64,000 nucleotides of DNA from Candidatus Gastranaerophilales bacterium (GCA_947625305.1 CANQNW010000002.1:156581-220580); one strand, 5' to 3'; counted from the first letter of the stretch, positions 45,737 to 55,304 are shown. Notes: generated by a model from the sequence alone, not told the origin. A program made the numbers and translations.

Positions 45737-47482
45737 TTAAGAAACACTGTTAAAATACTTTTTAACCTTTGAATTACACCCTTCCACATTTGTTTTATTT
45801 ATCAAATTTATTAGTCTTATAAACATATCTTTGTTTTGCTGATACGATTTGTCAATTTCTTCAACGGGCATCAGATGTTTTTTCTCAAGGAAATATATCA
45901 TTTCGGGTTTTATCCAGCTTCCGTTGCCCCAGTGAATAGCATAAGTATCCTCCGTTATACATTTTCTGTCAAAATCACTTCCCTGCATATCAATCGGGAC
46001 AAAATATCTTTGGGGGAATATGGTTATATCTTTTAATTTTACGGGGTCTTGTATCATTTGTACCCCCCCCCGCAAGGTTTCAGCCATTTTATTTTGTTCG
46101 TCCAAAATTAATTTTTGAAAAATCCTTGGAATTGTATATAAACTTGAGTGCCATATTTCTTCATTATAAAAATTTATGACTTTTTCCAGGAATTTATTTT
46201 CTTTCCTTGCACCTAAGACTGCAGGTTCCGTCATTTTTAAGTTTGTAAGCCCGACAAAAGCCTGTTCGTCTAACAACGGAGCAAAATCTTTTTCAACAAC
46301 AACATCAGTATCCAGATAAATACCTCCGTTATCATATAATACTTTTACCCTTATGTAATCCGAAACATATGCCCACATTTTTCTTTCGTAGACAGTTCTA
46401 AACCATCTGTTATTTTTTAATTCATTTTGAAAATCAAAATATTCTTTGCTGTTTTCATGAATTTTAATAATTTCATAGTCGCTTAATTTTTCCATCCAAG
46501 TCGCTATACATTTTTGTGACTTAGGAGATAACGGTTCATTTTCTCCCCATACATAAAATATCCTTTTAGGAATTTTATTTTTTTGATTATTTTTATAATT
46601 TTCTCTTAAGAAATTAAATATTTTTGTTTTCATTTTTTCCTTATCAACTTTAAAAAATTTAACCATCGGGCAGATTTTGCATTTTAATGATTTATCAAGT
46701 GATTTTTTGTACAAATAATATCCCGTTAAATATTCTATTATAAAAGCCAAATCTCTCTGTTCATTACCGTCATATACAAATTTTTGAGAAGATAACAGGG
46801 TTCTGTTATCAGGAATATACATACATCCTTCTTGTTCTAACAAATAACTCAGGATTGGGAATATCCATTCACAATATTCAAAGAATAACTTTTTCTTCAT
46901 TATGTACATTTCATGGTAATAACCCGTTTCCATATCCATATATTCTTTAAAACCTTTTACTTCATCAGGATGTAATCGGGCTAACGCATTACACATATAA
47001 TTAAACAGGTTCATTGAATGTGCCGATATAAAATTTATTTTATTTGATTCTTTAACCCAATCCTCTGTTTCGGGGATTACAATATCATAATCTTTTAAAT
47101 TATTAAGACAATCGGGAACTAATAATTTTCTGTAGCCGAAGAAACCAAAATATTCGGGATTGCCTATTCTTTCATAGTTTTTATATGCATAATAAGTTCC
47201 CGTTAAAAAGCCTATTCTTCTGTTATATTGTGAAATATTTCCTTCAAAATCATTATCGCCCAAACAGTTTTTATAAAGCCAGTCTAATTCTTCATTTGAG
47301 ATTATTCCGTCCTTAGAATTTTCTTTAGCAACACTCCTGCCCAGATGAATAGGAGTTAAAATCTCAGATTTAAATAAAAAAGACGGTTTTATATATCCTA
47401 CAAAAATTTTAACCAGCGGTCTTTCATTTTCATTCAAATAATCATATTTTTTAAATTCGTTTAATAATAATTCTTGTGTCAT
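45737..47482 (-). CDS. DUF4422-GT32-type glycosyltransferase fusion
   Basis: A 581-residue protein with two glycosyltransferase-like modules. Residues about 10-240 match DUF4422 (FVGYIKPSFLFKSEILTPIH, YNRRIGFLTGTYYAYKN, FGYRKLL, LHPDEVKGF). Residues 300-580 match GT32-type capsular transferases (PKRIFYVWGENEPLSPKSQK, AYVSDYIRVKVLYDNGGIYL with metal-binding DTDVVV, HWGNGSW). A run of 9 G encodes Arg-Gly-Gly at about 471-473, so a slip would remove the last 110 residues including the HWGNGSW block. It probably builds a surface polysaccharide. Confidence 0.9.
   Translation of the reverse strand: MTQELLLNEFKKYDYLNENERPLVKIFVGYIKPSFLFKSEILTPIHLGRSVAKENSKDGIISNEELDWLYKNCLGDNDFEGNISQYNRRIGFLTGTYYAYKNYERIGNPEYFGFFGYRKLLVPDCLNNLKDYDIVIPETEDWVKESNKINFISAHSMNLFNYMCNALARLHPDEVKGFKEYMDMETGYYHEMYIMKKKLFFEYCEWIFPILSYLLEQEGCMYIPDNRTLLSSQKFVYDGNEQRDLAFIIEYLTGYYLYKKSLDKSLKCKICPMVKFFKVDKEKMKTKIFNFLRENYKNNQKNKIPKRIFYVWGENEPLSPKSQKCIATWMEKLSDYEIIKIHENSKEYFDFQNELKNNRWFRTVYERKMWAYVSDYIRVKVLYDNGGIYLDTDVVVEKDFAPLLDEQAFVGLTNLKMTEPAVLGARKENKFLEKVINFYNEEIWHSSLYTIPRIFQKLILDEQNKMAETLRGGVQMIQDPVKLKDITIFPQRYFVPIDMQGSDFDRKCITEDTYAIHWGNGSWIKPEMIYFLEKKHLMPVEEIDKSYQQNKDMFIRLINLINKTNVEGCNSKVKKYFNSVS
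46063..46071 (-). repeat. poly-G tract (9 G, coding strand) in the DUF4422-GT32 gene
   Basis: Nine C on the plus strand, read CGG GGG GGG GTA. The present length keeps the frame. A slip would truncate the second transferase module. Confidence 0.95.
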
Positions 47483-47496
47483 CTTAATTTACCACC

Positions 47497-48360
47497 CTAA
47501 TTTGCAAATTTTTTGTTTAATTGTTTAAATACCAAATGTGCATTTGTAAAGTTTTCATATTCTTCTTTCAATGTATCATAAAAAGGTGTCTTTTTTGCAT
47601 AATACCAAAATTTATCTACATCACCTAATTTGGTAAGTTTATCATTATATATATAGAAATTACTAATCCAAGGTTTTAATTCACCGATAAAATGTCTTAT
47701 AATGCTATCGGAGCGAGGTGCCATTGCATTATATTTCTTATCAATAATTTTAAAATTTTTATTGTAATAAATATTTAATATATCCTGATCACAGCATTTT
47801 AATCTGTTTCTGTATTGTTTTTCAATTTTTAAAAAAGAATCGAAAACAATTTTTGGACGAAGTTGTTCCAAGTCCATCAAAAGAACACCGGCATTAAAAT
47901 AAATGCTGTTTATATCAAGCGACAGCCTTTCTTTAGGATTTTCTTTAACTTCTTGATCTATAATATCCTGAACCGCACCTATTGCGTAACCCGATAAATC
48001 TTCATCATATAATTCTTTTATATCCCCTAATGTAACAATATCACAGTCCAGATATATACATTTTTTTAAATGGGTTAATATTTGCGGAATAAGAAATCTG
48101 TAATATGTAGCAACGGAAAGATAACTGCGAACATATAAATTACTTACAGGTGTGTCATCTACGGGAATAAACTCAATTTGACAATTTTTATATTTAGTTT
48201 CCAATGATTTGATTTTTAATTTATTTGTTTGAGGTATTCCCCCGTCTAAAATATAAAACATACAATCCGACATCGTATTATCGCATATGGAAGCTATATT
48301 GACTGCGCAATACATAGAATATTTTTCATCTGCGGATAAACATATCGGTATTTTGTTCAT
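47497..48360 (-). CDS. GT8 family glycosyltransferase
   Basis: A 287-residue family 8 (LgtC/WaaJ-like) transferase. It has PICLSADEKYSMYCAVNIAS, the metal-binding DxD in YLDCDIVTLGDIKELYD, FNAGVLLMDLEQLR, KCCDQDILNIYYN and a terminal HFIGELKPW, all typical. It transfers glucose or galactose from UDP-sugars to LPS-like acceptors; the exact sugar is not predictable. The ATG at 48360 has AAGGA and overlaps the end of the HAD gene by 35 bases, so translation is coupled. Confidence 0.94.
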   Translation of the reverse strand: MNKIPICLSADEKYSMYCAVNIASICDNTMSDCMFYILDGGIPQTNKLKIKSLETKYKNCQIEFIPVDDTPVSNLYVRSYLSVATYYRFLIPQILTHLKKCIYLDCDIVTLGDIKELYDEDLSGYAIGAVQDIIDQEVKENPKERLSLDINSIYFNAGVLLMDLEQLRPKIVFDSFLKIEKQYRNRLKCCDQDILNIYYNKNFKIIDKKYNAMAPRSDSIIRHFIGELKPWISNFYIYNDKLTKLGDVDKFWYYAKKTPFYDTLKEEYENFTNAHLVFKQLNKKFAN

Positions 48361-49990
48361 TTATTTTTCCTTCTTTTTGCTTTTCCTTGTATTGGAGTTT
48401 AATTAATTGAATCATTTCATCAGTATATTTTTTCCCGTACAACGGAGTATATTTTTTAGACAATTTGTCATAAGGGTGTTTTAAAGTGTTTAGAATTTTA
48501 TAATCCTCTTGCGTAAGGTTGTTATCAAAATTTTCTAAATATGACACTATGACCGGAAATTTAAAATTAATATAATCGGATTTAAATATTTTTAAGCAAT
48601 CCTTTATATAATCCATTTCGCCTTTAAATACTTTGTTGAAAACATTAATTCTTTCCATTTCGTATTTGTAATTTATATCATTTTCCTGCATATATATCGG
48701 CTGATTATTTTTAAGCCCGAGAATTTGGGGTGTCGGAGCCGTTAAGTATAGTTCCGTTAATTTCCAGTTAAATTTTGCAAACTCTCCTTCAACTCCCGTT
48801 AAATTAATATAATCTAATTTAAAATTTAACCTTGCAATAAAATAGCATCCTAAACTTTTTATATTTTTCAGGTACTTTTTTAGAAGAATCTGGGCGGAAT
48901 AATTACCGGCGCAGGAATCAACAATTAATACATTTGCGCTTCCCCCCCCCCTTAGATTTAGTGAATTTATATAATTTTCATATTCTTTATCACTTTCTTT
49001 TGAATATTGCCCATTTGAATACTCATCGTTCACACATTGATATTTTATGTTTCTGTTTGCATAAACATAATGACCTTTTGCATTTGTCGTATTAAGAACA
49101 TCAAAAGCTTTTTTTAAAGGATAGCCGTCCCTTGCAATAAAAAATACATCTGTTATATGTTTGCATTTAATTATTTCAATTACCGCCTGAATAATACTGT
49201 ATATTATTACACCGCCGTATTGATATCCGATATTTTCCCAAAATTCCCGTTTGGGATTATAAAACCAATCTATAATTCTAAGACCTAATATTAAACTTGC
49301 TGTTGTATTTATTGTATTTTTATACTCATTATAAAAATCTGTTAAAAATTTGTTTTTTTCGTCTTTTATAAACTGCTCTTTTATTTTTTCAAAATAAAAT
49401 GTATTAATTCCGAGTTCTTTTGCTTTTAATATATCCGCCTCGTAATTATCACCTATATGTAGCATTTTATCAGGTGAAATATTTAAATCCTTCAATATTA
49501 TTTTATATAAATTACCGCTCCCTTTAGTTTTCTTATATTCGGAGGATACATATATTTTTTTATAGCCTTTAAATCCTTTTTCGGTTAATACATCGTTTAA
49601 AAAATCAGCCGAATAGTACATATCACTTGTTATGATAACTGTTTTATTCTTACTTAGAGCATAATTAAATACCTCCAGCATATTTTTGTTTGGTACAAGA
49701 ATTTCTTTTTCAAAATTCCTTTCAACCTCATAAAAACTTTTATATTTATTACCTATGAATTCATAAATTTGTTCATAAGTTACATCTTCGACATCACCTT
49801 TACAATATTTAATTCTGGCTTTGACCTCCGCAAAAGTTCTGTTTAGTTTAAAATCATCTTCTAACTGCAATTGCGATATATATTTAGCGACATCCGAAGG
49901 CTCCACAAAAGGGCGGAATAAAAGAGTATCAAATATATCAAATGAAATAACCTCATTTTTATCAATTAATTGTTTTAAATTATCCCGCAT
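48326..49990 (-). CDS. HAD-superfamily protein of polysaccharide loci, two-domain
   Basis: A 554-residue protein from the ATG at 49990 (AGGAA upstream). Residues 15-210 are a HAD-type phosphatase domain (ISFDIFDTLLFRP with DxD, ITSDMYYS, and KMLHIGDNYEADILKAKELG). The remaining 340 residues are a second domain often found with it in capsule clusters (COG5610-like), with FFIARDGYPLKKAF. Its exact reaction is unknown. A run of 10 G encodes Arg-Gly-Gly-Gly at about 347-350, just before ANVLIVDSCAGNYSAQILL, so a slip would remove much of the second domain. Confidence 0.88.
   Translation of the reverse strand: MRDNLKQLIDKNEVISFDIFDTLLFRPFVEPSDVAKYISQLQLEDDFKLNRTFAEVKARIKYCKGDVEDVTYEQIYEFIGNKYKSFYEVERNFEKEILVPNKNMLEVFNYALSKNKTVIITSDMYYSADFLNDVLTEKGFKGYKKIYVSSEYKKTKGSGNLYKIILKDLNISPDKMLHIGDNYEADILKAKELGINTFYFEKIKEQFIKDEKNKFLTDFYNEYKNTINTTASLILGLRIIDWFYNPKREFWENIGYQYGGVIIYSIIQAVIEIIKCKHITDVFFIARDGYPLKKAFDVLNTTNAKGHYVYANRNIKYQCVNDEYSNGQYSKESDKEYENYINSLNLRGGGSANVLIVDSCAGNYSAQILLKKYLKNIKSLGCYFIARLNFKLDYINLTGVEGEFAKFNWKLTELYLTAPTPQILGLKNNQPIYMQENDINYKYEMERINVFNKVFKGEMDYIKDCLKIFKSDYINFKFPVIVSYLENFDNNLTQEDYKILNTLKHPYDKLSKKYTPLYGKKYTDEMIQLIKLQYKEKQKEGKINEQNTDMFIRR
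48942..48951 (-). repeat. poly-G tract (10 G, coding strand) in the HAD gene
   Basis: Ten C on the plus strand, read AGG GGG GGG GGA. The frame is open at this length. It lies in the linker before a predicted beta strand of the second domain. Confidence 0.95.
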
Positions 49991-51008
49991 TTGTAATTCC
50001 TTTTGAGTCAATATCATTTTTCACTCTGATAAAATCTCTTAACTTGGAAAATATATAATCCTTCCAATAGTATTGCGTCAGTGCGTAATTATAATTATTT
50101 ACAATATCATTAAAAAATCTGATTTCCGTTTCATCATATATATTTAGTGTTTGATAGAAGTAATCTTTTATTTTGTTAAAGAATTTTCTGTATTTACAAT
50201 AAGAATTTTTTATTTCATTTTCGTTTTTTGCTTTTGGAAGTTCAAACAATTTTATTTTAACAAAGTCAAGCATGTTATGTGCTTTATAATAATCATAAAT
50301 CATTTCGGAGGTTATAAGTTCAAGTTCATCAGATTTTATAAAATCTTTTTTAAGAAAACCGCATATTGAAGTTTCCCTTCCGCAATAGTGATAGCAGGAT
50401 TCCTGTATAACATAAACCTTATCAATATACATAAAAAGCAAGGCCTGAAAATACTTATCTTCATAACAATACCCTTCAAAAAACCTGATTTTGGTGTCAA
50501 GCAGAAATTGTCTGTCTATAAAATAACACCAAGCAGTCCACATTATTCTGCAAACTTCTTGTTTTGTATCAATCCAAACATTTTTATATGCTTTCCTTAA
50601 CCTTGGATCAGGGTATTTTAAAATTTTATTATTAAAATCATAAGTTATTATATTTGTATTACATACAACTTTTGCATTTTGAGTTTCTGCAGCATCAAGC
50701 ATTTTTTCAATATAATCTGAATTTATCCAATCATCGGGGTCAAGAAAATATACATATTTACCTATAGCACAATCAAGCCCCGTATTTCTTGCAGCAGAAA
50801 CACCCCCGTTTTTTTCACGGTACACCGTCTTTATTCTGTTATCTTTTTCTTTATATTTTTCTGCTATTTGCATTGTCTTATCAGTAGAACAATCGTCAAC
50901 ACAGATTATCTCCATATCTTTAAATGTCTGATTTATCAGGCAATCAAGACATCTTTCAATATAAAGTTCCACATTATATATAGGTAATATTACGGATACT
51001 TTAGGCAT
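49980..51008 (-). CDS. GT2 family glycosyltransferase
   Basis: A 342-residue family 2 transferase: KVSVILPIYNVELYIERCLD, CVDDCSTDKTMQIAEKY, GVSAARNTGLD and the metal-binding LDPDD. The second half has the long helical acceptor region with aromatic patches and no membrane helix. It has the same plan as the other two long GT2 genes of the operon. It overlaps the upstream GT2 by 8 bases and the HAD gene by 11, so it is co-translated with both. Confidence 0.93.
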   Translation of the reverse strand: MPKVSVILPIYNVELYIERCLDCLINQTFKDMEIICVDDCSTDKTMQIAEKYKEKDNRIKTVYREKNGGVSAARNTGLDCAIGKYVYFLDPDDWINSDYIEKMLDAAETQNAKVVCNTNIITYDFNNKILKYPDPRLRKAYKNVWIDTKQEVCRIMWTAWCYFIDRQFLLDTKIRFFEGYCYEDKYFQALLFMYIDKVYVIQESCYHYCGRETSICGFLKKDFIKSDELELITSEMIYDYYKAHNMLDFVKIKLFELPKAKNENEIKNSYCKYRKFFNKIKDYFYQTLNIYDETEIRFFNDIVNNYNYALTQYYWKDYIFSKLRDFIRVKNDIDSKGITNAG

Positions 51009-51963
51009 GCCGGTTTGCTTTTACCCTTTCTCTCAATATGTTTATCTTTTTTATTTGATCCAATCTTGCTTTTTCCTTTTTACTCAGGAAATAATAAATA
51101 AGACAATATTCTTTATATTTACAGCTTTCCCAAACTTTAAAGAAACTTTCGGCAGCCATTGTAATCATTTGATTGGTTATATCGCTCCTGCTGCACCATC
51201 CGTAATATGAATCAAATATATAGCTGAAAATTATCGCATAATGTTCTTTATCAATATCATGCGTATTTATTAACTTCATTGTTTCTTCACCGCTTACAAC
51301 AATACTTTTTGCATGTAACATGTCTTTTTGTTTTCTTGTTAAAGAATTCATATTGTTGCGGTAATAATAAAAAGTATTTTTTACTATTTCTATGGTTTTA
51401 TAATACAAGCCGACCTCTATCATAAAATAAGGGTCTTCACCTAAAATTATATCCTCAAGAAACTTTAAATTATTTTCCTTAATTAAAGAAGTCTTATAAA
51501 TTGCAGTTGTAAAAAATGAATAAAAATAAGCTTTATGCCTTTTTATCATGTCGCTTGCTTCAAAAAACGGAATTGTTGTTTTTTTACTGAAAGTATCATA
51601 GTTTTTTAACTCGCCTTTTACAAGATCTGCATTTGTTTTTTCAGCTTTTGAATATAATTTTTCATAGAAATCCAAATCAATAAAATCATCGCTGTCAATA
51701 AAGCCGATGTATTCGCTTTGAACCATTTCCATGGCAAAATTTCTTGCATAACCTACACTCTTTTTTTCTTTAAAATCTATAACTTTTATTCTTTTGTCTT
51801 TTTTAGCATATTCATTAAGTATAGAAAGCGAATTATCTTCAGAACAATCATTTATACAAATTATTTCAATATCTGACAGTGTCTGATTGCAGACACTATC
51901 AAGACATTGAGGTAAATACTTTTCGGTATTATAAACGGGAATTATTATTGATATCTTTGCCAT
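51001..51963 (-). CDS. GT2 family glycosyltransferase
   Basis: A 320-residue family 2 transferase: KISIIIPVYNTEKYLPQCLD, CINDCSEDNSLSILNEY, GYARNFAME and the metal-binding IDSDD. A KGELKNYDTFS acceptor segment follows. The ATG overlaps the stop of the upstream PqqD gene (TAATG), so it depends on translation of that gene. This coupling ties the PqqD module to the glycosyltransferases. Confidence 0.93.
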   Translation of the reverse strand: MAKISIIIPVYNTEKYLPQCLDSVCNQTLSDIEIICINDCSEDNSLSILNEYAKKDKRIKVIDFKEKKSVGYARNFAMEMVQSEYIGFIDSDDFIDLDFYEKLYSKAEKTNADLVKGELKNYDTFSKKTTIPFFEASDMIKRHKAYFYSFFTTAIYKTSLIKENNLKFLEDIILGEDPYFMIEVGLYYKTIEIVKNTFYYYRNNMNSLTRKQKDMLHAKSIVVSGEETMKLINTHDIDKEHYAIIFSYIFDSYYGWCSRSDITNQMITMAAESFFKVWESCKYKEYCLIYYFLSKKEKARLDQIKKINILRERVKANRHA

Positions 51964-52436
51964 TAATCAATTACTTTCTTTTCACGTTCTCTTGTTTCTT
52001 CTTTTGTATAACGGATAGAATCTTTTTCGGGTGTCCAGCCTGTTTCTTCTTTGATTTCGTGTATAGGATCGGCTAAAAGCATTTCCTGTGCATCATTATA
52101 TGCTTTTATATTTATTTCATAATTGTCTTCTTTTGCCGTTTTTTCATCTATTTCAACAGCTGTATTTTCTTCTTCTCCTTCAATTATGATTTCTTCGCTT
52201 AATAAAAATTCTATAAATTTATTAAACCTTTCTTCAATGTCAGCGGGAACATCGGGTATTGTTTTTAATTTTTCTGCTATTTTAGCGGTATCGGTTCCTT
52301 TTATTATATTCTCGTATACAACCGTAGCAAATCCGTTCATACCAAAATATATGCCTGTTTCCGAGTTAATTACTATTGCAATTCCGTCTGTAACATCAGC
52401 AAACATCTTGAATTCATTTAATTTGTAACAAGTCAT
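51963..52436 (-). CDS. PqqD-like (RiPP recognition element) protein with conserved-looking tail
   Basis: A 157-residue protein. Residues 1-90 fit the PqqD/RRE fold: ADVTDGIAIVINSETGIYFGMNGFATVVYENI, then a helix with TDTAKIAEKL and EERFNKFIEFLLSEEII. About 65 residues follow that are not PqqD-like, with an acidic stretch and then LLADPIHEIKEETGWTPE. RREs bind leader peptides for RiPP enzymes, so the tail could be a fused substrate or a docking element; which is unknown. The ATG has AAAGGAGAG, overlaps the kinase gene by 23 bases, and its stop overlaps the next GT2 start. Confidence 0.82.
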   Translation of the reverse strand: MTCYKLNEFKMFADVTDGIAIVINSETGIYFGMNGFATVVYENIIKGTDTAKIAEKLKTIPDVPADIEERFNKFIEFLLSEEIIIEGEEENTAVEIDEKTAKEDNYEINIKAYNDAQEMLLADPIHEIKEETGWTPEKDSIRYTKEETREREKKVID

Positions 52437-53925
52437 TTTTTCTCTCCTTTACTAAATTTTTATTTCCTTTTTTATTGTGCTCCGTTAATAAAATTGTATA
52501 ATTATCTTCTTGTGCAAAATCTTTATTAATGCTTAACAGATTGTTATTATGTATTATATTTTGCTTTAATACTCCTAATTGTTTAAGTAAATCAATTAAA
52601 ATATCATATTCTTCCGAATTTGCACCAAAATTTACACACTCTGATTTTAATAATTCTATAGATACTCCGTTTAATAAGTTTTCCAGTATGTTAGTTGTAA
52701 ACTTATTCATTGAATATATTATTCCTGTATTTTTATCAATAATATTAGCCAAATCAAATGTTATATCAATTAAAATATCATCAATATCAACATTATCTGC
52801 CGAATTATCACAGTAAGCATTCATAAAATTCTTTAAAAATTCCGTATTCTTTTCAATATCGAAACACAAATTAAACTTGTAAAAATTAAAATCTTTTACC
52901 ATGTTTATAAGTTTTTCAACAGTCTGCCTTTCGGATAAATCGTTCATCTGCATAAGTGTTGATTGAATTATTTGAACAATTGCTCTGCCTTTTTCTTCTT
53001 TAGTACATAATCTGATACTCGGCTCTTTATCCTCCGTTATCTCGGGGAATATACATAATTTTATCGGATAATCTTTCATAAATTTGTTATGAAAATTGGA
53101 AATATTAAATACGTATTTATCTTTTCTTGCATTGTTGGATATAAATCTTGAACCTTCAAGTTCGGAATATAATCTGTTATACATTTCGGGCGAGAGGGTA
53201 ATTATGGAATAAATCGGATTGGATATTAATTCGTTATTTGTTTTAGTCAGTATAAGATAGTCATCAGAAACATATTCAAACCCTCTTATCATTGAAAGTA
53301 CGGATAAGGTAGACTTTCCTCTTTGACCTCTTGCACAGAACAATATTCCTTTGTTATTCAAGCCGATTACCGCACCGTGAACCAAATTTGAATTTTCGCT
53401 TTTAAGCATGTTATTAAAGAATTGTACAAAAATATGACCTTCTTTTATAAATTCTTCGGGAGTTAAATCTTCAACACCATAATAGTATGTATTATTTTCA
53501 AAATCATTTCCGATTAAAATTCCTCTTTTTGATTGTATATCCAATATGGGTTTTATAGGCGAAAATTTTTCATCCTTTACCTGAATATCATACTTTTCAC
53601 TTTTTGCATACAAAATAGCAATTCTTAATTTAATATTATTTTTAACATCAAATTTCGGAGAAATATTTTTACATAAAGCAAATGTATCGGATTCTTTCCA
53701 AACATTTAAAACAACATCGTATTTCTGCGGATTTTCAATTAAAATGTATGTAAGCTGTTTTTCAATATGCGATAAAAATTCTTTTCCGTAAATATTAATT
53801 TTTACAATCAAAGAACCGAGTTTTACATACCTTTCATATTTAATATCATTATATGTTGAAAGATATTTTTTTAAATTATCAAAGCAGTCTTGTATTTCGT
53901 TCTTTGTTAAATCATTAAGTTCCAT
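52414..53925 (-). CDS. HprK-like kinase with C-terminal PqqD domain
   Basis: A 503-residue protein. The middle part resembles HPr kinase-like proteins of peptide-maturation clusters: HGAVIGLNNKGILFCARGQRGKSTLSVL with P-loop GQRGKST, then YVSDDYLIL with its Asp pair. Residues 395-475 are a PqqD-like domain (ANIIDKNTGIIYSMNKFTTN, ILENLLNGVSI, LLKQLGVLKQN). Similar kinases in lasso-peptide and related clusters phosphorylate peptides, but here the substrate is not known. It starts 1 base after the nucleotidyltransferase stop and overlaps the next PqqD gene by 23 bases. Confidence 0.82.
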   Translation of the reverse strand: MELNDLTKNEIQDCFDNLKKYLSTYNDIKYERYVKLGSLIVKINIYGKEFLSHIEKQLTYILIENPQKYDVVLNVWKESDTFALCKNISPKFDVKNNIKLRIAILYAKSEKYDIQVKDEKFSPIKPILDIQSKRGILIGNDFENNTYYYGVEDLTPEEFIKEGHIFVQFFNNMLKSENSNLVHGAVIGLNNKGILFCARGQRGKSTLSVLSMIRGFEYVSDDYLILTKTNNELISNPIYSIITLSPEMYNRLYSELEGSRFISNNARKDKYVFNISNFHNKFMKDYPIKLCIFPEITEDKEPSIRLCTKEEKGRAIVQIIQSTLMQMNDLSERQTVEKLINMVKDFNFYKFNLCFDIEKNTEFLKNFMNAYCDNSADNVDIDDILIDITFDLANIIDKNTGIIYSMNKFTTNILENLLNGVSIELLKSECVNFGANSEEYDILIDLLKQLGVLKQNIIHNNNLLSINKDFAQEDNYTILLTEHNKKGNKNLVKERKNDLLQIK

Positions 53926-55224
53926 TTAAATCTCGCTTTTTATTTCCCGATTTTTTTTCATTTCATTATTTACGTACATTTCAATTAATCTCGGATGTTT
54001 TTGTATATGTTTTAAAAGTTTATATTTCAGTTTTAATTTTATATATTTTGTTATTTCCGCAGGATTTTGAAGAATTTGCGCAATTTTCAAATCTCTTGCT
54101 TCTTTTTGTACATTTAAATAATAGAACCTGTTAAATACTATTATTTTTGAATAATGATGAGTTTCCTCTTCAAAAAACATATTGTCTATAATTTCTTTGG
54201 GGATTATGTCTTCCGAAATTTTATTTATAAACTTTATTGCAAAGTTCACCTGAACTTCGGTATTTGTTAATTTTGCATTTTCTTTTATGATATCCCAATT
54301 AAATTCGGGCTTATTTTCCAGAAAGAACTTGCAGTCAAACAGTGCAAATAACAAACCTGCCTGACTTGTTTTATTGCTTAAATTTCTGGATAAGTTAGTA
54401 AGTGTTATAAACATTAAATCTTCAAAACACGGAACCAAAGCTTTAACTGAAAATACGGTTTCTTCTTTTGCTCTTTCAAATAAACCTTTTATCCATGCTT
54501 TGTCTTTACCCGTACCGAGGTATATATATCTGTGTATATCCAATATACCGTATTCGGATTTATCCTTACTTTCATGTATATCAATTGAATGAATATCGGG
54601 TTTTCTATACCAATAACCTATGGATTTAGCTAAATTTGCCGACCTAATCCAATCTTTTTCGGGAACGACAATATCTATATCTCCCATATTTCGAGGCAGT
54701 TCAGGTCTTAAATACTTCATTGCTCCGCCTTTTATTATTACCGGAGTAATTCCGTTTTTATTTAATTCCTTCCCTATCTTTGAAAAATGAGCAATGGTTT
54801 GAATATTTTTAAATCTGACATTTAATAATAAACCTTTTAGCCTCGGACCTTCATATAGTGTAAATAATAACTCGGGATACCTTTTTTGTATGTATGCCAA
54901 TAATAAGGATTTTTGTGAAACTCTTGCTTCTATATCCCACAGTTTTAACAGATTGTCTAACTCCTCCTGTTTCGGAGATTTTGTGAAAACAAGCCTCATA
55001 AGCTTTTTTTCACCTTCGCTCATTATATCATTATAGAAATATTCTATTAATGCATCGGTGATTGTCGTATTTTCGTTAAAATATTCGGAATTTTTTACCG
55101 CATCTAACTGACTGTTTCGAATAACATCCTTGCCAAACAAATGATTTACCCTCTCAATTTTACAGGAGATTTTAAAAGGGCAAATTCCCCCCCCCGTACG
55201 GTTTTCTTCCAAAAATGATAACAC
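53926..55224 (-). CDS. nucleotidyltransferase family protein (PF14907-like)
   Basis: A 432-residue protein whose central part carries VIIKGGAMKYLRPELPRNMGDIDIVVPEKDW, the G-G-(x)n-D-x-D plan of the uncharacterised nucleotidyltransferase family, with a later GILDIHRYIYLG. Such proteins often accompany HprK-like and PqqD proteins. The start is uncertain: a GTG at 55224 without a ribosome site puts a 9-G run at codons 10-13, while a TTG at 55140 with GAGAGG would leave the G run in the leader. It is the first gene of the 15-kb operon, divergent from the methyltransferase gene. Confidence 0.8.
   Translation of the reverse strand: MLSFLEENRTGGGICPFKISCKIERVNHLFGKDVIRNSQLDAVKNSEYFNENTTITDALIEYFYNDIMSEGEKKLMRLVFTKSPKQEELDNLLKLWDIEARVSQKSLLLAYIQKRYPELLFTLYEGPRLKGLLLNVRFKNIQTIAHFSKIGKELNKNGITPVIIKGGAMKYLRPELPRNMGDIDIVVPEKDWIRSANLAKSIGYWYRKPDIHSIDIHESKDKSEYGILDIHRYIYLGTGKDKAWIKGLFERAKEETVFSVKALVPCFEDLMFITLTNLSRNLSNKTSQAGLLFALFDCKFFLENKPEFNWDIIKENAKLTNTEVQVNFAIKFINKISEDIIPKEIIDNMFFEEETHHYSKIIVFNRFYYLNVQKEARDLKIAQILQNPAEITKYIKLKLKYKLLKHIQKHPRLIEMYVNNEMKKNREIKSEI
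55187..55195 (-). repeat. poly-G tract (9 G, coding strand) at the head of the glycan operon
   Basis: Nine C on the plus strand, read ACG GGG GGG GGA from the GTG start. If the downstream TTG start is used instead, the tract lies in the untranslated leader and would alter RNA or promoter spacing rather than the frame. Confidence 0.95.
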
Positions 55225-55275
55225 AGAAACAGCTGAGAATTAACAAGCTTCTAAATTTTTTACAAATTTTAATAT

Positions 55276-55304
55276 TTGATAAAAAAATTTTTGAATGTTA
55301 AAAT
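55276..55304 (+). promoter_or_regulatory. sigma-70 type promoter of the FkbM gene
   Basis: TTGATA at 55276-55281, a 17-base spacer, and TAAAAT at 55299-55304. An AAGGAG at 55315-55320 and the ATG at 55327 follow at normal distances. Confidence 0.65.
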
